DNA of 64,000 bases from Streptomyces sp. P3 (GCA_016893485.2 JAFEKX020000001.1:2232001-2296000); one strand, 5' to 3'. Positions 30,159 to 41,577 are shown, counted from the stretch's first letter. The notes: generated by a model not told the origin, from the letters alone. Numbers and translations are program-made.

Positions 30159-30857
30159 TCATCGGTCGGCCATCAGCCCGCGCAGAAATGCCAGGTCGAC
30201 GACTTCCAGCGAGGACACGACGGTGCGCCGGTCGGCCGGCGCGATGGGCGCCACGGACGGCACGGCCACCACCAGGCAGCCCGCCGCCTCGGCCGCCGCG
30301 ACACCGGTCGCCGTGTCCTCTACGACGGCACAGCGGGCCGGGTCGACGCCGAGCCCGGCGGCGGCCAGCAGATACGGGTCGGGGTACGGCTTGGTGCGGG
30401 TGACCTCGTCGCCGGCGATCGTCAGCGTGAAGTGCTGCGGGCCGAGGAGGGTCAGGACCCGGTCGATGATGCGCCGGTGCGAGGCGGAGACGAGGGCCGT
30501 GGGGATCTCGTACTCGGCGAGTTCGGCCAGGAGTCTCGCGGCGCCCGGCATCAGCGGCAGGGTGCGCCCGATGCGGTCCTCGAAACCGGAGTTGAGCAGG
30601 ACGGACAGCTCGGCGAGGGTGATGTCGGCGCCGGTGGCCTCGATCAGGAAGCCGGCGCTGCGGGTCATGGGGCCGCCGACCACGACATGGCGCCAGGAGT
30701 CGTCGAGGGTGTGTCCGAGAGCGGCGAAGACCTCGACCTCGACGTCCCACCAGAAGCCCTCGGTGTCCACCAGGGTGCCGTCCATGTCGAGGAGTACGGC
30801 CTGGAGAGCGGAGCCTTCGGCCGTACGGGTTCCGAGCGCGGGGACCGTGCTGGTCAT
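30159..30857 (-). CDS. HAD-family phosphatase
   Basis: A 232-residue haloacid dehalogenase-like hydrolase of the beta-phosphoglucomutase type. Motif I is LLDMDGTLVDTEG (about residues 22-34) with the nucleophile and acid/base Asp. Motif II is TALVSASH and motif III Lys lies in TRTKPYPDPYLLAAAGLGVD, followed by CAVVEDTATGVAAAEAAG. A helical cap lies between motifs I and II. The substrate is unknown, probably a sugar phosphate or similar. It lies 134 bp downstream of the metH stop, past a hairpin. Confidence 0.92.
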   Translation of the reverse strand: MTSTVPALGTRTAEGSALQAVLLDMDGTLVDTEGFWWDVEVEVFAALGHTLDDSWRHVVVGGPMTRSAGFLIEATGADITLAELSVLLNSGFEDRIGRTLPLMPGAARLLAELAEYEIPTALVSASHRRIIDRVLTLLGPQHFTLTIAGDEVTRTKPYPDPYLLAAAGLGVDPARCAVVEDTATGVAAAEAAGCLVVAVPSVAPIAPADRRTVVSSLEVVDLAFLRGLMADR

Positions 30858-30883
30858 CCTGGCGCACCTCCTTGAGGGACGAT

Positions 30884-30924
30884 CAGGCCGGCCGCCTCTT
30901 TTTCACAGAGAGGCGACCGGCCTG
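30884..30924 (-). terminator. Hairpin downstream of metH
   Basis: A 16-bp stem (CAGGCCGGCCGCCTCT with AGAGGCGACCGGCCTG, one mismatch) with a 9-nt loop lies 66 bp past the metH stop. Confidence 0.75.
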
Positions 30925-30990
30925 CGGTGGACCGACCAGTGTACGACTTATCCGATCAGTGTGCTCGTCCGTTCCAGAGCGCCTCTGGGT

Positions 30991-33900
30991 TCAGCGGGCG
31001 TTGAAGTACTTCGCCTCCGGGTGGTGGATGACGATCGCGTCCGTGGACTGCTCCGGGTGCAGCTGGAACTCCTCCGAGAGGTGGACGCCGATGCGCTCCG
31101 GCTCCAGCAGGGCGGCGATCTTCGCGCGGTCCTCGAGGTCGGGGCAGGCGCCGTAGCCGAGGGAGAAGCGGGCGCCGCGGTACTTGAGGGCGAACATGTC
31201 CTCGACGTCGGCGGGGTCCTCGCCGGCGAAGCCGAGTTCGGAGCGCACGCGCGCGTGCCAGTACTCGGCGAGCGCCTCGGCCAACTGGACGGAGAGGCCG
31301 TGCAGTTCGAGGTAGTCACGATAGGAGTTCGACTCGAAGAGCTTGGCGGTCTCCTCGCCGATGCGGTTGCCCATGGTGACGATCTGGAAGCCGACGACGT
31401 CGGTCTCGCCGGACTCCTCCGGGCGGAAGAAGTCGGCCAGGCAGAGGCGGCGGCCGCGGCGCTGGCGCGGGAACGTGAACCGGGTGCGTTCGTTGCCCTC
31501 GTCGTCGAGGATGATCAGGTCGTCGTCCTTGGAGACGCAGGGGAAGTAGCCGTAGACGACGGCCGCCTCCAGGAGGTTGTCCGTCTGGAGCTTGTCCAGG
31601 AGGCCGCGCAGGCGGGGGCGGCCCTCGGTCTCGACGAGGTCCTCGTACGTCGGGCCGTCGCCGGTGCGGGCCTGCTTGAGGCCCCACTGGCCCTGAAGAG
31701 GGCGCCCTCGTCGAGCCAGGACGCGTACTCCTTGAGCTGGATGCCCTTGATGACCCGGGTGCCGCGGAACGGCGCCTTGGGGATCGGGTTGTCGACGGCG
31801 ACGTCCGAGCGGACGTGGCCCTCCGAGCCCGCGGCGCCGGCCGCCTCCTCGACCTCCACGGCCGCGCCCGCCCGCACCCGGCGCTGCTTCAGCTCGGGCA
31901 GCTTCGCGCCGGGCACGCCCCGCTTGACGCCGATCAGGGCGTCCATCAGGCGCAGGCCCTCGAACGCGTCGCGGGCGTAGCGGACTTCGCCCTCGTAGAT
32001 CTCGTGCAGGTCCTGCTCCACGTAGGCCCGGGTCAGCGCGGCGCCGCCCAGGATGACCGGGTAGTCGGCGGCCATCTTGCGCTGGTTGAGCTCCTGGAGG
32101 TTCTCCTTCATGATCACCGTGGACTTGACCAGGAGGCCCGACATGCCGATGACGTCGGCGCGGTGCTCCTCGGCGGCCTCCAGGATCGCGGAGACGGGCT
32201 GCTTGATGCCGAGGTTGACGACGTTGTAGCCGTTGTTGGACAGGATGATGTCGACGAGGTTCTTGCCGATGTCGTGGACGTCGCCGCGCACCGTGGCGAG
32301 CACGATGGTGCCCTTGCCCTCGGCGTCCGACTTCTCCATGTGCGGCTCCAGATAGGCGACCGCGGTCTTCATGACCTCGGCGGACTGGAGCACGAACGGC
32401 AACTGCATCTGGCCGGAGCCGAAGAGTTCGCCGACGACCTTCATGCCGTCCAGGAGCGTCTCGTTGACGATGTCCAGGGCGGGGCGGGTCTCCAACGCCG
32501 AGGCCAGGTCGGCCTCCAGGCCGTTCTTCTCGCCGTCGATGATGCGCCGCTTGAGCCGCTCGTCCAGTGGGAGGGCGGCCAACTCCTCGGCCCTGCCCGC
32601 CTTCAGGGACTTCGTGGTGGCGCCCTCGAAGAGGGCCATCAGCTTCTGGAGGGGGTCGTAGCCCTCGGCGCGGCGGTCGTAGATGAGGTCGAGGGCGGTG
32701 GTGACCTGCTCCTCGTCGAAGCGGGCGATCGGGAGGATCTTCGAGGCGTGCACGATCGCGGAGTCGAGGCCGGCCTTGACGCACTCGTCGAGGAAGACGG
32801 AGTTGAGCAGGACGCGGGCGGCCGGGTTGAGGCCGAAGGAGATGTTCGAGAGGCCCAGTGTGGTCTGGACGTCGGGGTGGCTCGCCTTGAGGCGGCGGAT
32901 CGCCTCGATGGTGGCGATGCCGTCGCCGCGGGACCTCCTGGCCGGTGCAGATGGTGAAGGTCAGGGTGTCGATGAGGATGTCCGACTCGAGGATGCCCCA
33001 GTTCGTCGTCAGGTCCTCGATCAGCCGCTCGGCGATGGCGACCTTGTGCTCGGGCGTACGGGCCTGACCCTGCTCGTCGATGGTCAGCGCGATGAGGGCG
33101 GCGCCGTGCTCCTGCGCGAGCTTGGTGACCTTCGCGAAGCGGGACTCGGGGCCGTCGCCGTCCTCGTAGTTGACGGAGTTGATGACCGCGCGGCCGCCGA
33201 GCTTCTCCAACCCGGCCCGGATGACCGGGACTTCGGTGGAGTCCAGGACGATCGGCAGGGTGGAGGCGGTGGCGAAGCGGCCGGCGAGCTCCTCCATGTC
33301 GGCGACGCCGTCGCGGCCGACGTAGTCCACGCAGAGGTCCAGCATGTGGGCGCCCTCGCGGATCTGGTCGCGGGCCATCTCCACGCAGTCGTCCCAGCGG
33401 CCGTCGAGCATGGCCTCGCGGAACTTCTTCGAGCCGTTGGCGTTCGTGCGCTCGCCGATCGCCATGTAGGCGGTGTCCTGGCGGAACGGGACCGTCTGGT
33501 AGAGCGAGGCGGCGCCCGGTTCGGGCTGCGGATCGCGCTCGGTGGGCGTGGCCTCGCGGACCCGCTCGACGAGCCGGCGCAGGTGCTCGGGGGTGGTGCC
33601 GCAGCAGCCGCCGACGAGGTTCAGGCCGTAGTCGTGGACGAAGTGTTCCTGCGCGTCGGCCAGGCCCTCGGGGTCGAGCGGGAAGTGGGCGCCGTCCTTG
33701 GTGAGGATGGGCAGGCCCGCGTTCGGCATGCAGAGCAGCGGGGTGCGGGAGTGACGGGCGAGATAGCGCAGGTGCTCGCTCATCTCGGCCGGGCCCGTCG
33801 AGCAGTTCAGGCCGATCATGTCGATGCCGAGGGGTTCCAGCGCGGTGAGCGCGGCGCCGATCTCGGAGCCGAGCAGCATGGTGCCGGTGGTCTCGAAGGC

Positions 33901-34519
33901 CATGGAGACCAGCAGGGGGTACGTCGACGCCGGTCGCCTCCATGGCGCGGCGGGCGCCCAGGATCGACGACTTGGTCTGCAGGAGGTCCTGGGTGGTCTC
34001 CACGATCAGGGCGTCGGCGCCACCGGCGAGCAGGCCCTCGGCGTTGGCCTGGAAGCCGTCGCGGAGGGTGCCGTAGTAGCCGATGTGGCCGAGGGTGGGC
34101 AGCTTGGTGCCGGGGCCGATGGAGCCGAGGACCCAGCGCTGGCGGCCGTCGCGGGCGGTGAAGTCGTCGGCGGTCTCGCGGGCGATGCGGGCGCCGGCCT
34201 GGGAGAGTTCGTGGACGCGCTCGGGGATGTCGTACTCGGCCATCGCGGAGTGGTTCGCGCCGAAGGTGTTCGTCTCGACGCAGTCCACGCCGACGCCGAA
34301 GTACTCCTCGTGGACCGAGCGGACGATGTCGGGGCGGGTGACGTTCAGGATCTCGTTGCAGCCTTCGAGGTTCTCGAAGTCGTCGAGCGTGGGGTCCTGC
34401 GCCTGGAGCATGGTGCCCATGGCTCCGTCGGCGACCACCACGCGGGTGGCGAGTGCCTCTCGGAGCGCGGACACCCGGGTCCGGCTGTCGGCAGAAGGGG
34501 TCGGTGGCGACGAGGCCAT
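30991..34519 (-). CDS. metH: Cobalamin-dependent methionine synthase MetH
   Basis: Transfers a methyl group from methyl-tetrahydrofolate via cobalamin to homocysteine, making methionine. Domains in order are the homocysteine-binding domain (zinc Cys in GLNCSTGP and VGGCCGTTP), the pterin-binding domain ([18 protein letters not shown]), the cobalamin cap and B12 domain with [17 protein letters not shown] (axial His) and the AdoMet reactivation domain ([13 protein letters not shown]). Frame breaks at 33915-33919, 32933 and 31695 (two gains, one loss) correct to about 1175 residues. The ATG at 34519 starts [16 protein letters not shown]. It diverges from gylR. It would supply methionine alongside the salvage genes at 40-56 kb. 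Confidence 0.95.
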
Positions 34520-34807
34520 GAAGGGGCTCCCTGGAGTGCGACGGCTGTCGGCTTTGCGGCTTCCCAGGGAACCTCTCACGGAACTCCCCGGGAGCGTGCA
34601 CGTCGCCAGGGTAACGGGGCCGGGCGGGAGGATGCTCGAGGCGTCCATGAGGCGGACCTGAGCGACGGGGACGCCTACGCGGGTGAACGGGACGCGGACC
34701 GGGGTGACGTGCGGGTCAACGCCGTCTAGGTTCTCGCGACAAGTGACGTAACAGAGACGTGACTGGAATCGACCGACCATTAGCGGGAGGTCGGCATCGA
34801 CCGGTAG

Positions 34808-34825
34808 TGTTCGACATTGCCGAAC
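34808..34825. promoter_or_regulatory. Candidate GylR operator at gylR
   Basis: TGTTCGACATTGCCGAAC contains GTTCG/CGAAC arms around seven nt. Its reverse complement matches the box upstream of glpF (35918-35935) at 16 of 18 positions. It is 95 bp upstream of the gylR start, which suits autoregulation. Confidence 0.65.
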
Positions 34826-34840
34826 GGCGGCAGCGACCAT

Positions 34841-34890
34841 GTTTGTCAGCGGTCGTCAGCGGTCGTCAGCGGTCGCCGACGGTTCGTCGA
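34841..34890. repeat. 10-bp direct repeats upstream of gylR
   Basis: Five consecutive 10-mers (GTTTGTCAGC, GGTCGTCAGC twice, GGTCGCCGAC, GGTTCGTCGA) are phased one per helical turn and end 30 bp before the gylR start. They may be a protein-binding array. Confidence 0.55.
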
Positions 34891-34919
34891 CGGTCGAACG
34901 GGACGGAGGCAGTACGGCG

Positions 34920-35684
34920 ATGGCACGGAACATCCAGTCGCTCGAACGGGCGGCCGCGATGCTGCGCCTGCTCGCGGGCGGCGAGCGACGGCTCGGCCTC
35001 TCGGACATCGCCTCGTCGCTCGGTCTCGCCAAGGGCACGGCCCACGGCATCCTGCGCACCCTCCAGCAGGAGGGTTTCGTCGAACAGGACGACGCCTCCG
35101 GCCGCTACCAGCTCGGCGCCGAACTGCTGCGCCTGGGCACCACGTACCTCGACGTCCACGAACTGCGGGCCCGCGCCCTGGTGTGGACGGACGACCTGGC
35201 CCGCTCCAGCGGCGAGAGCGTGCACCTGGGAGTGCTGCACCAGCAGGGCGTCCTGATCGTGCACCACGTCTTCCGGCCCGACGACAGCCGGCAGGTCCTG
35301 GAGATCGGCGCCATGCAGCCGCTGCACTCCACGGCCCTGGGCAAGGTGCTGTCGGCCTACGACCCGGTCGCGCACAGCGAGGTCATCGAGGCCGACCGCA
35401 AGCCCTTCACCGACCGCACGGTGTCCGCCCTGGCCGACTTCGAGCACATCCTCGACGTGACACGCGCGCGTGGCTACGCGGCCGACGTCGAGGAGACCTG
35501 GGAGGGCGTCGCGTCCATCGCCGCGCCCATCCACGACCGGCGGCGCATGCCGGTCGGCGCGGTCGGGATCACCGGCGCCGTGGAGCGGCTGTGCCGGGAG
35601 GGCGAGCTGCGGCCCGAGCTGATCGCCGCGGTACGGGACTGCGCCCGCGCGGTGTCGCGGGATCTCGGCGCCGGGCGGTTCTGA
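34920..35684 (+). CDS. gylR: IclR-family regulator of glycerol use, GylR
   Basis: A 254-residue IclR-type regulator that controls the glycerol operon in Streptomyces. The N-terminal winged helix (SLERAAAMLRLLAGGERRLG, LSDIASSLGLAKGTAHGILR) is followed by the effector domain with IGAMQPLHSTALGKVLSAY and VASIAAPIHDRR. I use the ATG at 34920 (MARNIQSLER), which has GGAGG ten nt upstream; longer in-frame starts would run into the 10-bp repeats. The reading frame is intact. glpF-glpK-glpD follow on the same strand 378 bp downstream, the gylR-gylCAB order known from S. coelicolor. Confidence 0.95.
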   Translation: MARNIQSLERAAAMLRLLAGGERRLGLSDIASSLGLAKGTAHGILRTLQQEGFVEQDDASGRYQLGAELLRLGTTYLDVHELRARALVWTDDLARSSGESVHLGVLHQQGVLIVHHVFRPDDSRQVLEIGAMQPLHSTALGKVLSAYDPVAHSEVIEADRKPFTDRTVSALADFEHILDVTRARGYAADVEETWEGVASIAAPIHDRRRMPVGAVGITGAVERLCREGELRPELIAAVRDCARAVSRDLGAGRF

Positions 35685-36062
35685 GCTCAGCGGATTCACA
35701 GCGGGACCTCACCGGAACGTCATGCGGACATTCCGGTATGAGTCGTACCCTGAATGACAAAGTCGGCTAAAACGCCAAATCACCACACACGGTGTCCACC
35801 TGATCGCCGTCCGCGTCGACCGTGAGATCGATAGCCCACAGCGATCAATAACGATCGTGTTTTCGATAACAGCACTCTTGACGCGCCTGTAACCCCGGAG
35901 CAAGACTCCCGTCCATCGGTCGGCATTGTCGAACACCTACCGGCAATACGCGTTAGAGTGTGGCAACGCCAAAGGCCGGCATCGCTCTCACCCCCGAGGG
36001 CGCACGAATCCCGGCGGGACCCGGGGTTCGGCTTCCCTGGACGAAGGACAAAGGAGTCGCGG
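35685..36062. other. gylR-glpF intergenic region
   Basis: 378 bp. It contains a candidate operator at 35918-35935 and AT-richer sequence at 35750-35880. That fits the main glycerol-inducible promoter of glpFKD lying here. Confidence 0.55.
35918..35935. promoter_or_regulatory. Candidate GylR operator at glpF
   Basis: GGTCGGCATTGTCGAACA matches the inverted box at 34808-34825 at 16 of 18 positions and lies 128 bp upstream of the glpF start. Confidence 0.65.
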
Positions 36063-36842
36063 GTGTCCAGCTCCGACATCTTCATCGGCGAGACCATAGG
36101 TACCGCCATACTCATCCTGCTGGGCGGTGGCGTCTGCGCCGCCGTCACGCTGAAGGCCTCCAAGGCCCGTGCCGCCGGCTGGCTCGCCATCGCCTTCGGG
36201 TGGGGTTTCGCCGTCATGACGGCTGTCTACATCTCGGGACCGCTCTCCGGAGCCCACCTCAACCCGGCCGTGACCCTCGCCCTGGCGATCGAGAACGGCG
36301 GTTGGAAGAACGTCCCGATCTACTGGGCCGGGCAGCTGCTCGGCGCCATGATCGGCGCGACGCTCGTCTGGGTGGCCTACTACGGACAGTTCCAGGCCCA
36401 CCTCACCGACAAGGAGATCGTCGGCGAGCCCGCGGCCAAGGCCGTCGAGGCCGAGGAGAAGGGCGCGGGCCCGGTCCTGGGCATCTTCTCCACGGGCCCG
36501 GAGATCCGGAACGTCTGGCAGAACCTCGCCACGGAGATCATCGGCACCATCGTGCTGCTCCTCGCCGTCCTCACCCAGGGCCTCAACGACAAGGGCAACG
36601 GCCTCGGCGTCCTCGGCGGCCTGATCACGGCCCTCGTCGTGGTCGCCATCGGTCTCTCCCTCGGTGGTCCGACCGGCTACGCGATCAACCCGGCCCGTGA
36701 CCTCGGTCCGCGCATCGTGCACGCCCTGCTCCCCCTGCCCAACAAGGGAGGCTCCGACTGGAGCTACGCCTGGATCCCGGTCGTCGGTCCGCTGATCGGC
36801 GGCGCGATCGCTGCGGGCATCTACCACGTCGCCTTTGCTTAG
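36063..36842 (+). CDS. glpF: Glycerol uptake facilitator GlpF
   Basis: An aquaglyceroporin of 259 residues for passive glycerol entry. The two pore NPA motifs are seen in [12 protein letters not shown] and [12 protein letters not shown], with the Arg after the second NPA typical of the selectivity filter. Six hydrophobic segments are visible. An acidic insert between helices ([15 protein letters not shown]) is larger than in E. coli. The GTG at 36063 ([13 protein letters not shown]) follows AAAGGAG. It is the first gene of the glycerol operon (gylC in S. coelicolor naming). Confidence 0.95.
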   Translation: MSSSDIFIGETIGTAILILLGGGVCAAVTLKASKARAAGWLAIAFGWGFAVMTAVYISGPLSGAHLNPAVTLALAIENGGWKNVPIYWAGQLLGAMIGATLVWVAYYGQFQAHLTDKEIVGEPAAKAVEAEEKGAGPVLGIFSTGPEIRNVWQNLATEIIGTIVLLLAVLTQGLNDKGNGLGVLGGLITALVVVAIGLSLGGPTGYAINPARDLGPRIVHALLPLPNKGGSDWSYAWIPVVGPLIGGAIAAGIYHVAFA

Positions 36843-36925
36843 AACCGGACGAGAACCGGTATTCCGAGCACTGAAGCAGCAGTAGAACCAGTCCTCATGA
36901 TCACGGAACCCCTCAGGAGCACACA

Positions 36926-38463
36926 GTGACCGACGCGCACACCGCCGGACCGTTCATCGCGGCCATCGACCAGGGCACGACCTCCAGCCGTTGCATCGTC
37001 TTCGACCGGGACGGCCGTATCGTCTCCGTCGACCAGAAGGAGCACGAGCAGATCTTCCCGAAGCCGGGCTGGGTCGAGCACAACGCCACCGAGATCTGGA
37101 CCAACGTCCAGGAAGTCGTCGCCTCCGCCATCGAGAAGGCGGGCATCACCCGCGACGACATCAAGGCCATCGGCATCACCAACCAGCGTGAGACCACGCT
37201 GCTGTGGGACAAGAACACCGGTGAGCCCGTCCACAACGCCATCGTCTGGCAGGACACCCGCACCGACGCGCTCTGCAAGGAGCTGGGGCGCAACGTCGGG
37301 CAGGACCGCTTCCGCCGCGAGACGGGCCTCCCCCTCGCCTCGTACTTCGCCGGACCCAAGGCCCGCTGGCTGCTCGACAACGTCGACGGCCTGCGCGAGC
37401 GCGCCGAGGCGGGCGACATCCTCTTCGGCACCATGGACAGCTGGGTCATCTGGAACCTGACGGGCGGTGTGAACGGCGGCAAGCACTACACCGACGTCAC
37501 CAACGCCTCCCGCACCATGCTGATGAACCTGCACACCCTCAAGTGGGACGAGAAGATCGCCGAGTCCATCGGCGTCCCGATGAACATGCTCCCGGAGATC
37601 CGCTCCTCCGCCGAGGTCTACGGCGAGGTCACCGGCGGGCGCCTCGGCGACCTGCTCGGCGGCATCCCGGTCGCCTCCGCGCTCGGCGACCAGCAGGCGG
37701 CCCTGTTCGGCCAGACCTGTTTCGCCGAGGGCGAGGCCAAGTCCACGTACGGCACCGGCACCTTCATGCTGATGAACACCGGCGAGAAGATCATCAACTC
37801 CTACTCGGGCCTGCTGACCACGGTCGGCTACCGGATCGGCGACGACGCGCCGGTCTACGCCCTGGAGGGCTCGATCGCCGTCACCGGTTCGCTGGTGCAG
37901 TGGATGCGCGACCAGATGGGCCTCATCTCCACCGCCGCCGAGATCGAGACCCTCGCGCTCTCGGTCGAGGACAACGGCGGCGCCTACTTCGTACCGGCCT
38001 TCTCCGGCCTGTTCGCCCCGTACTGGCGTCCCGACGCCCGCGGTGTGATCGCCGGACTGACCCGGTACGTCACCAAGGCGCACATCGCGCGCGCCGTCCT
38101 GGAGGCCACCGCCTGGCAGACCCGTGAGATCAGCGACGCCATGACGAAGGACTCCGGCGTCGAGCTCACGGCGCTCAAGGTCGACGGCGGCATGACCTCC
38201 AACAACCTGCTGATGCAGACCCTCGCCGACTTCCTGGACGCCCCCGTGGTGCGCCCGATGGTCGCCGAGACCACCTGCCTCGGTGCCGCCTACGCCGCCG
38301 GCCTGGCCGTCGGCTTCTGGACCAGCACCGACGACCTGCGCGCCAACTGGCGCCGGGCCGCCGAGTGGACCCCAACATGGACGCGGCGAAGCGCGACCGT
38401 GAGTACAAGAGCTGGCTCAAGGCCGTCGAGCGGACCATGGGCTGGCTCGAGGACGAGGAGTAA
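36926..38463 (+). CDS. glpK: Glycerol kinase GlpK
   Basis: Phosphorylates glycerol to glycerol 3-phosphate using ATP. The FGGY kinase start [17 protein letters not shown] is followed by [20 protein letters not shown] and the C-terminal signature [15 protein letters not shown] missing C in the run at 38370-38373 shifts the last 30 codons; repair gives 512 residues ending MGWLEDEE, the normal length. The GTG at 36926 follows CAGGAG. The glpF stop lies 83 bp upstream and glpD starts 9 bp downstream, so all three are one transcript. Confidence 0.96.
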
Positions 38464-38472
38464 GAACCCCAC

Positions 38473-40088
38473 ATGACCAGTCAGTCCACCCTGCAGTCCG
38501 TACCTGCCCTCGGTACGCACCCGGCCTCCGGCTCGAACCCGAGCCGGGCCGAGACCCGGGAGCAGCTCTCCAAGGCGACGTACGACCTCCTCGTCATCGG
38601 CGGCGGCATCCTGGGCATCTCCACCGCCTGGCACGCCGCGCAGTCCGGGCTGCGGGTGGCCCTGGTCGACGCCGGCGACTTCGCCGGTGCCACCTCCTCC
38701 GCCTCCTCCAAGCTGCTCCACGGCGGTCTGCGCTATCTGCAGACCGGCGCGGTGAAGCTGGTGGCGGAGAACCACTTCGAACGCCGCGCGGTCTCCCGCC
38801 AGGTGGCTCCCCACCTGGCGAACCCGCTCACGTTCTACCTGCCCGTGTACAAGGGCGGTCCGCACGGTGCGGCGAAGCTCGGGGCGGGCGTCTTCGCCTA
38901 CTCCGCGCTCTCCGCGTTCGGTGACGGCGTCGGCCACCTCCTGTCCCCGCGAAGGCGGCGCAGGACGTGCCCGAGCTGCGCACCCAGAACCTCAAGGCCG
39001 TGGCCGTCTACGGCGACGACCAGATGAACGACGCGCGCATGGCGCTGATGACGGTCCGCGCGGCCGTCGAGGCGGGCGCGGTCGTCCTCAACCACGCCGA
39101 GGTCACCGGTCTGCGCTTCACCCAGGGCCGGGTGACCGGCGCGGAGCTGCGCGACACCACCTCCGGCGACGAGTTCGGCGTGAGCGCCCGGCTGGTGCTC
39201 AACGCGACCGGGCCGTGGGTCGACCACCTGCGCAAGATGGAGGACCCGAACGCGGCGCCGTCCATCCGCCTGTCCAAGGGCGCGCACCTGGTCCTGAAGC
39301 GCACGGCTCCGTGGAAGGCCGCTCTGGCGACCCCCATCGACAAGTACCGCATCACGTTCGCCCTCCCCTGGGAGGACATGCTGCTGCTCGGCACGACCGA
39401 CGAGGAGTTCGAGGGCGACCCCGCGGATGTCTCGGTCACCGAGAAGGACATATCCCAGATCCTGGACGAGGCCGCGTTCTCGGTCCGCGACCAGCAGCTC
39501 TCCCGTGACCTGATCACATACTCCTTCGCGGGCCTCCGGGTGCTGCCGGGCGGTCCCGGCGACACCGCGAAGGCCAAGCGCGAGACGGTGGTGACCGAGG
39601 GCAGGGGCGGCATGCTGTCCGTCGCGGGCGGCAAGTGGACGACGTTCCGGCACATCGGCCGTACGGTCATGCAGAAGCTGGAAGCCCTTCCCGGCCGCCC
39701 GCTCGGCGAGGACTTCGAGCCGATCTCCTCGCTCCCGAAGAAGCTCCCGCTCCCGGGTGTCGCCAACCCGCGCGCGGTCGCCCACCGCCTCCTGGTCGAC
39801 AACCCGGCCCCGGGCCCGCGCATGGCCGCCGACACGGCGAAGCACCTGGCCACGCACTACGGCTCCCTGGCCTTCGACATCGCCCGACTCGCCAACGAGA
39901 ACCCGGAGTTGGGCCGGCGCGTCCACCCCGACGCCCCCGAGATCTGGGCCCAGGTCGTCTACGCCCGCGACCACGAGTGGGCCGAGACCCAGGACGACGT
40001 CCTCCGCCGCCGCACCACCCTGACCATCCGCGGCCTGGCCACGGACGAGATCCGCGGAAAGGTCCAGGACCTCCTCGACAAGAAGTAG
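38473..40088 (+). CDS. glpD: FAD-dependent glycerol-3-phosphate dehydrogenase GlpD
   Basis: A membrane-associated flavoenzyme that oxidises glycerol 3-phosphate to dihydroxyacetone phosphate and passes electrons to quinone. The N-terminal FAD-binding motif is [20 protein letters not shown] (about residues 37-56), followed by [16 protein letters not shown]. The substrate-binding part includes [16 protein letters not shown], and a helical C-terminal domain follows. A lost C at 38945-38948 breaks the frame; repair gives 538 residues. It ends the glycerol operon. Confidence 0.95.
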
Positions 40089-40380
40089 CCACTACGGCCA
40101 CGACACCGGTCGCTACGACGGTTTTCGTCACGGCGCGATGCGCTACGACGGCGTGGCACGGGGCGGTTCCCTGCTGGGGGCCGCCCTGTTGGCGTGCCCG
40201 GCCCGGGGTTCTGCCGGTCACCCTGCCCGGCCGCGGGGTGGGCGCGTGGGGCGTGGATCCTGAGGGGAGCGCACGGTTGGATACGCAGTCGGCGGAGGCA
40301 TGCAACTGTCCCGCGTGCCCAGCTGCCGCCGAGGAGCTTCTCCCGTACTCAGCCAGTCCGCGGGTCGCTCTTCCGCCTGC
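40089..40380. other. Convergent intergenic region glpD-mtnK
   Basis: 292 bp between convergent stops. Only weak GC hairpins are visible (GGGCGG...CCGCCC near 40163-40188). I see no gene or strong terminator. Confidence 0.4.
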
Positions 40381-41555
40381 TCACTCGAGCCCCTCGACCA
40401 CCAGCGCCCCGATGTCCTCCGGTGACGTCAACTCCCCCGCCGCACGATCAGTTCGCGCCCCAGCAGCAGCGTCCGTCGCGACGCCGGTACCGGGTCCGGC
40501 AGGGTCGTCAGGTCGGTCAGGTGGGCGAAGCCGATGATGCGGCGGACTATCTCGGTGCCGGCGTAGCCGACGGAGTCGGTCCAGACGTGGGTGAGGAAGC
40601 GGTCGAGGTAGGTGTCGTCGAAGAAGGTGTCGACGCGGGTCGGCCAGAGGCGGCGGAACTCGGTCTCGAAGGCCTGCCAGGAGAGGGCGAGTTGGTCGGC
40701 GTGGTCGGACAACGTGCCCAGTTCGCGGGCCCGTTGCTCCGAGACCAGGACGTTGGCCCAGTAGAGGCCGAGGTCGTAGCCGATCGGGCCGACGAAGGAG
40801 AACTCGGGGTCGAAGACCCGTACCACCGGGGCGCCTTCGCGCTCGCCGACCATGACGCTGCCGGTGTGGAGGTCGCCGTGGAGGAGTGCCTGCGCGCTGG
40901 TCATGAAGGTGTACCGGAGGTCGGCGACCTCCGTGCGCAGGCGGGCGTCGGCGCGGAAGGCGGCGGCCAGGTCCGTCAACTCCGGGAGCCAGTGGTTGTG
41001 TTCGTGCTCGATGTACGGCTCGGAAAGCACCACGTCCTCGGTGATCTTGCACAGCTCGGGGCTCACCGAGGTCGCGATCAGCGCCTTGCGGTCGGCGGAC
41101 TCCATGCCGAAGTCGCTGGTCGCGAAGGCGAGTTGGGCGACGAACTCGCCGATCCGCGCCGAGGTCTCCGGGCCGTATGACGCGCCCTCGTTGAGGACCG
41201 TGCGCAGGACCTCCAGGTCGGACATGTCCTCCATGACGAGGGCGTAGTTGTCGGCGTCGTAGCCGAGGACCGCCGGGATCTTGTCGGGGGCGACCCGCGC
41301 GACCTGCTCGTAGGCCCGGGCCTCCGCGTCGGCCCGCTCGGGGCTCATCGGCCAGGAGGGTCCGGCGACCCGGACCCAGGGCAGCGCCTGCTTGACGGCG
41401 AGGCTGCGGGTGCCGTCGGCGGAGGAGGCGAGGAAGACCCGGTTCATGTTGCCGTCCGACACCTCGCGGACGCGGATGTCGGTCACGTCCGCCCAGTGGC
41501 CGCGCTCGTGCAGGTAGCCGGGGATGTCGTCGGTCTCCAGGATGCGGTAGCCCAT
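40381..41555 (-). CDS. mtnK: 5-methylthioribose kinase MtnK
   Basis: Phosphorylates 5-methylthioribose to methylthioribose 1-phosphate, entering the methionine salvage pathway. It is an aminoglycoside-phosphotransferase-like kinase with catalytic loop LLHGDLHTGSVMV, metal-binding FDPEFSFVGPIGYDLGLYWA and N-terminal REVSDGNMNRVFL nucleotide loop, all typical of MtnK. One lost C in the run near 40433-40438 affects only the last 15 residues; repair gives about 391 residues. It starts 23 bp after the permease gene, the last gene of an ABC transporter operon, which suggests that the transporter brings in its substrate. Confidence 0.92.
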
Positions 41556-41577
41556 CGTGCGAACTCCTCGAACTTCC

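Larger units (their letters stand above)
34520..34919. other. Divergent metH-gylR intergenic region
   Basis: 400 bp. The half next to gylR holds a candidate GylR box (34808-34825), a partial copy at 34789-34800 and 10-bp tandem repeats (34841-34890). I searched the metH side by eye for cobalamin, SAM and SAH riboswitch cores and found none. Confidence 0.5.

Noticed and set aside
27962..31980. Long plus-strand open frames of over 600 codons
   Set aside because: They are antisense to the peptide-binding lipoprotein, HAD and metH genes, with skewed Arg/Gly/Val composition typical of shadow frames.
34520..34740. Possible cobalamin, SAM or SAH riboswitch before metH
   Set aside because: I looked for the conserved cores of these elements on the minus strand and could not find them; a covariance-model search would decide.
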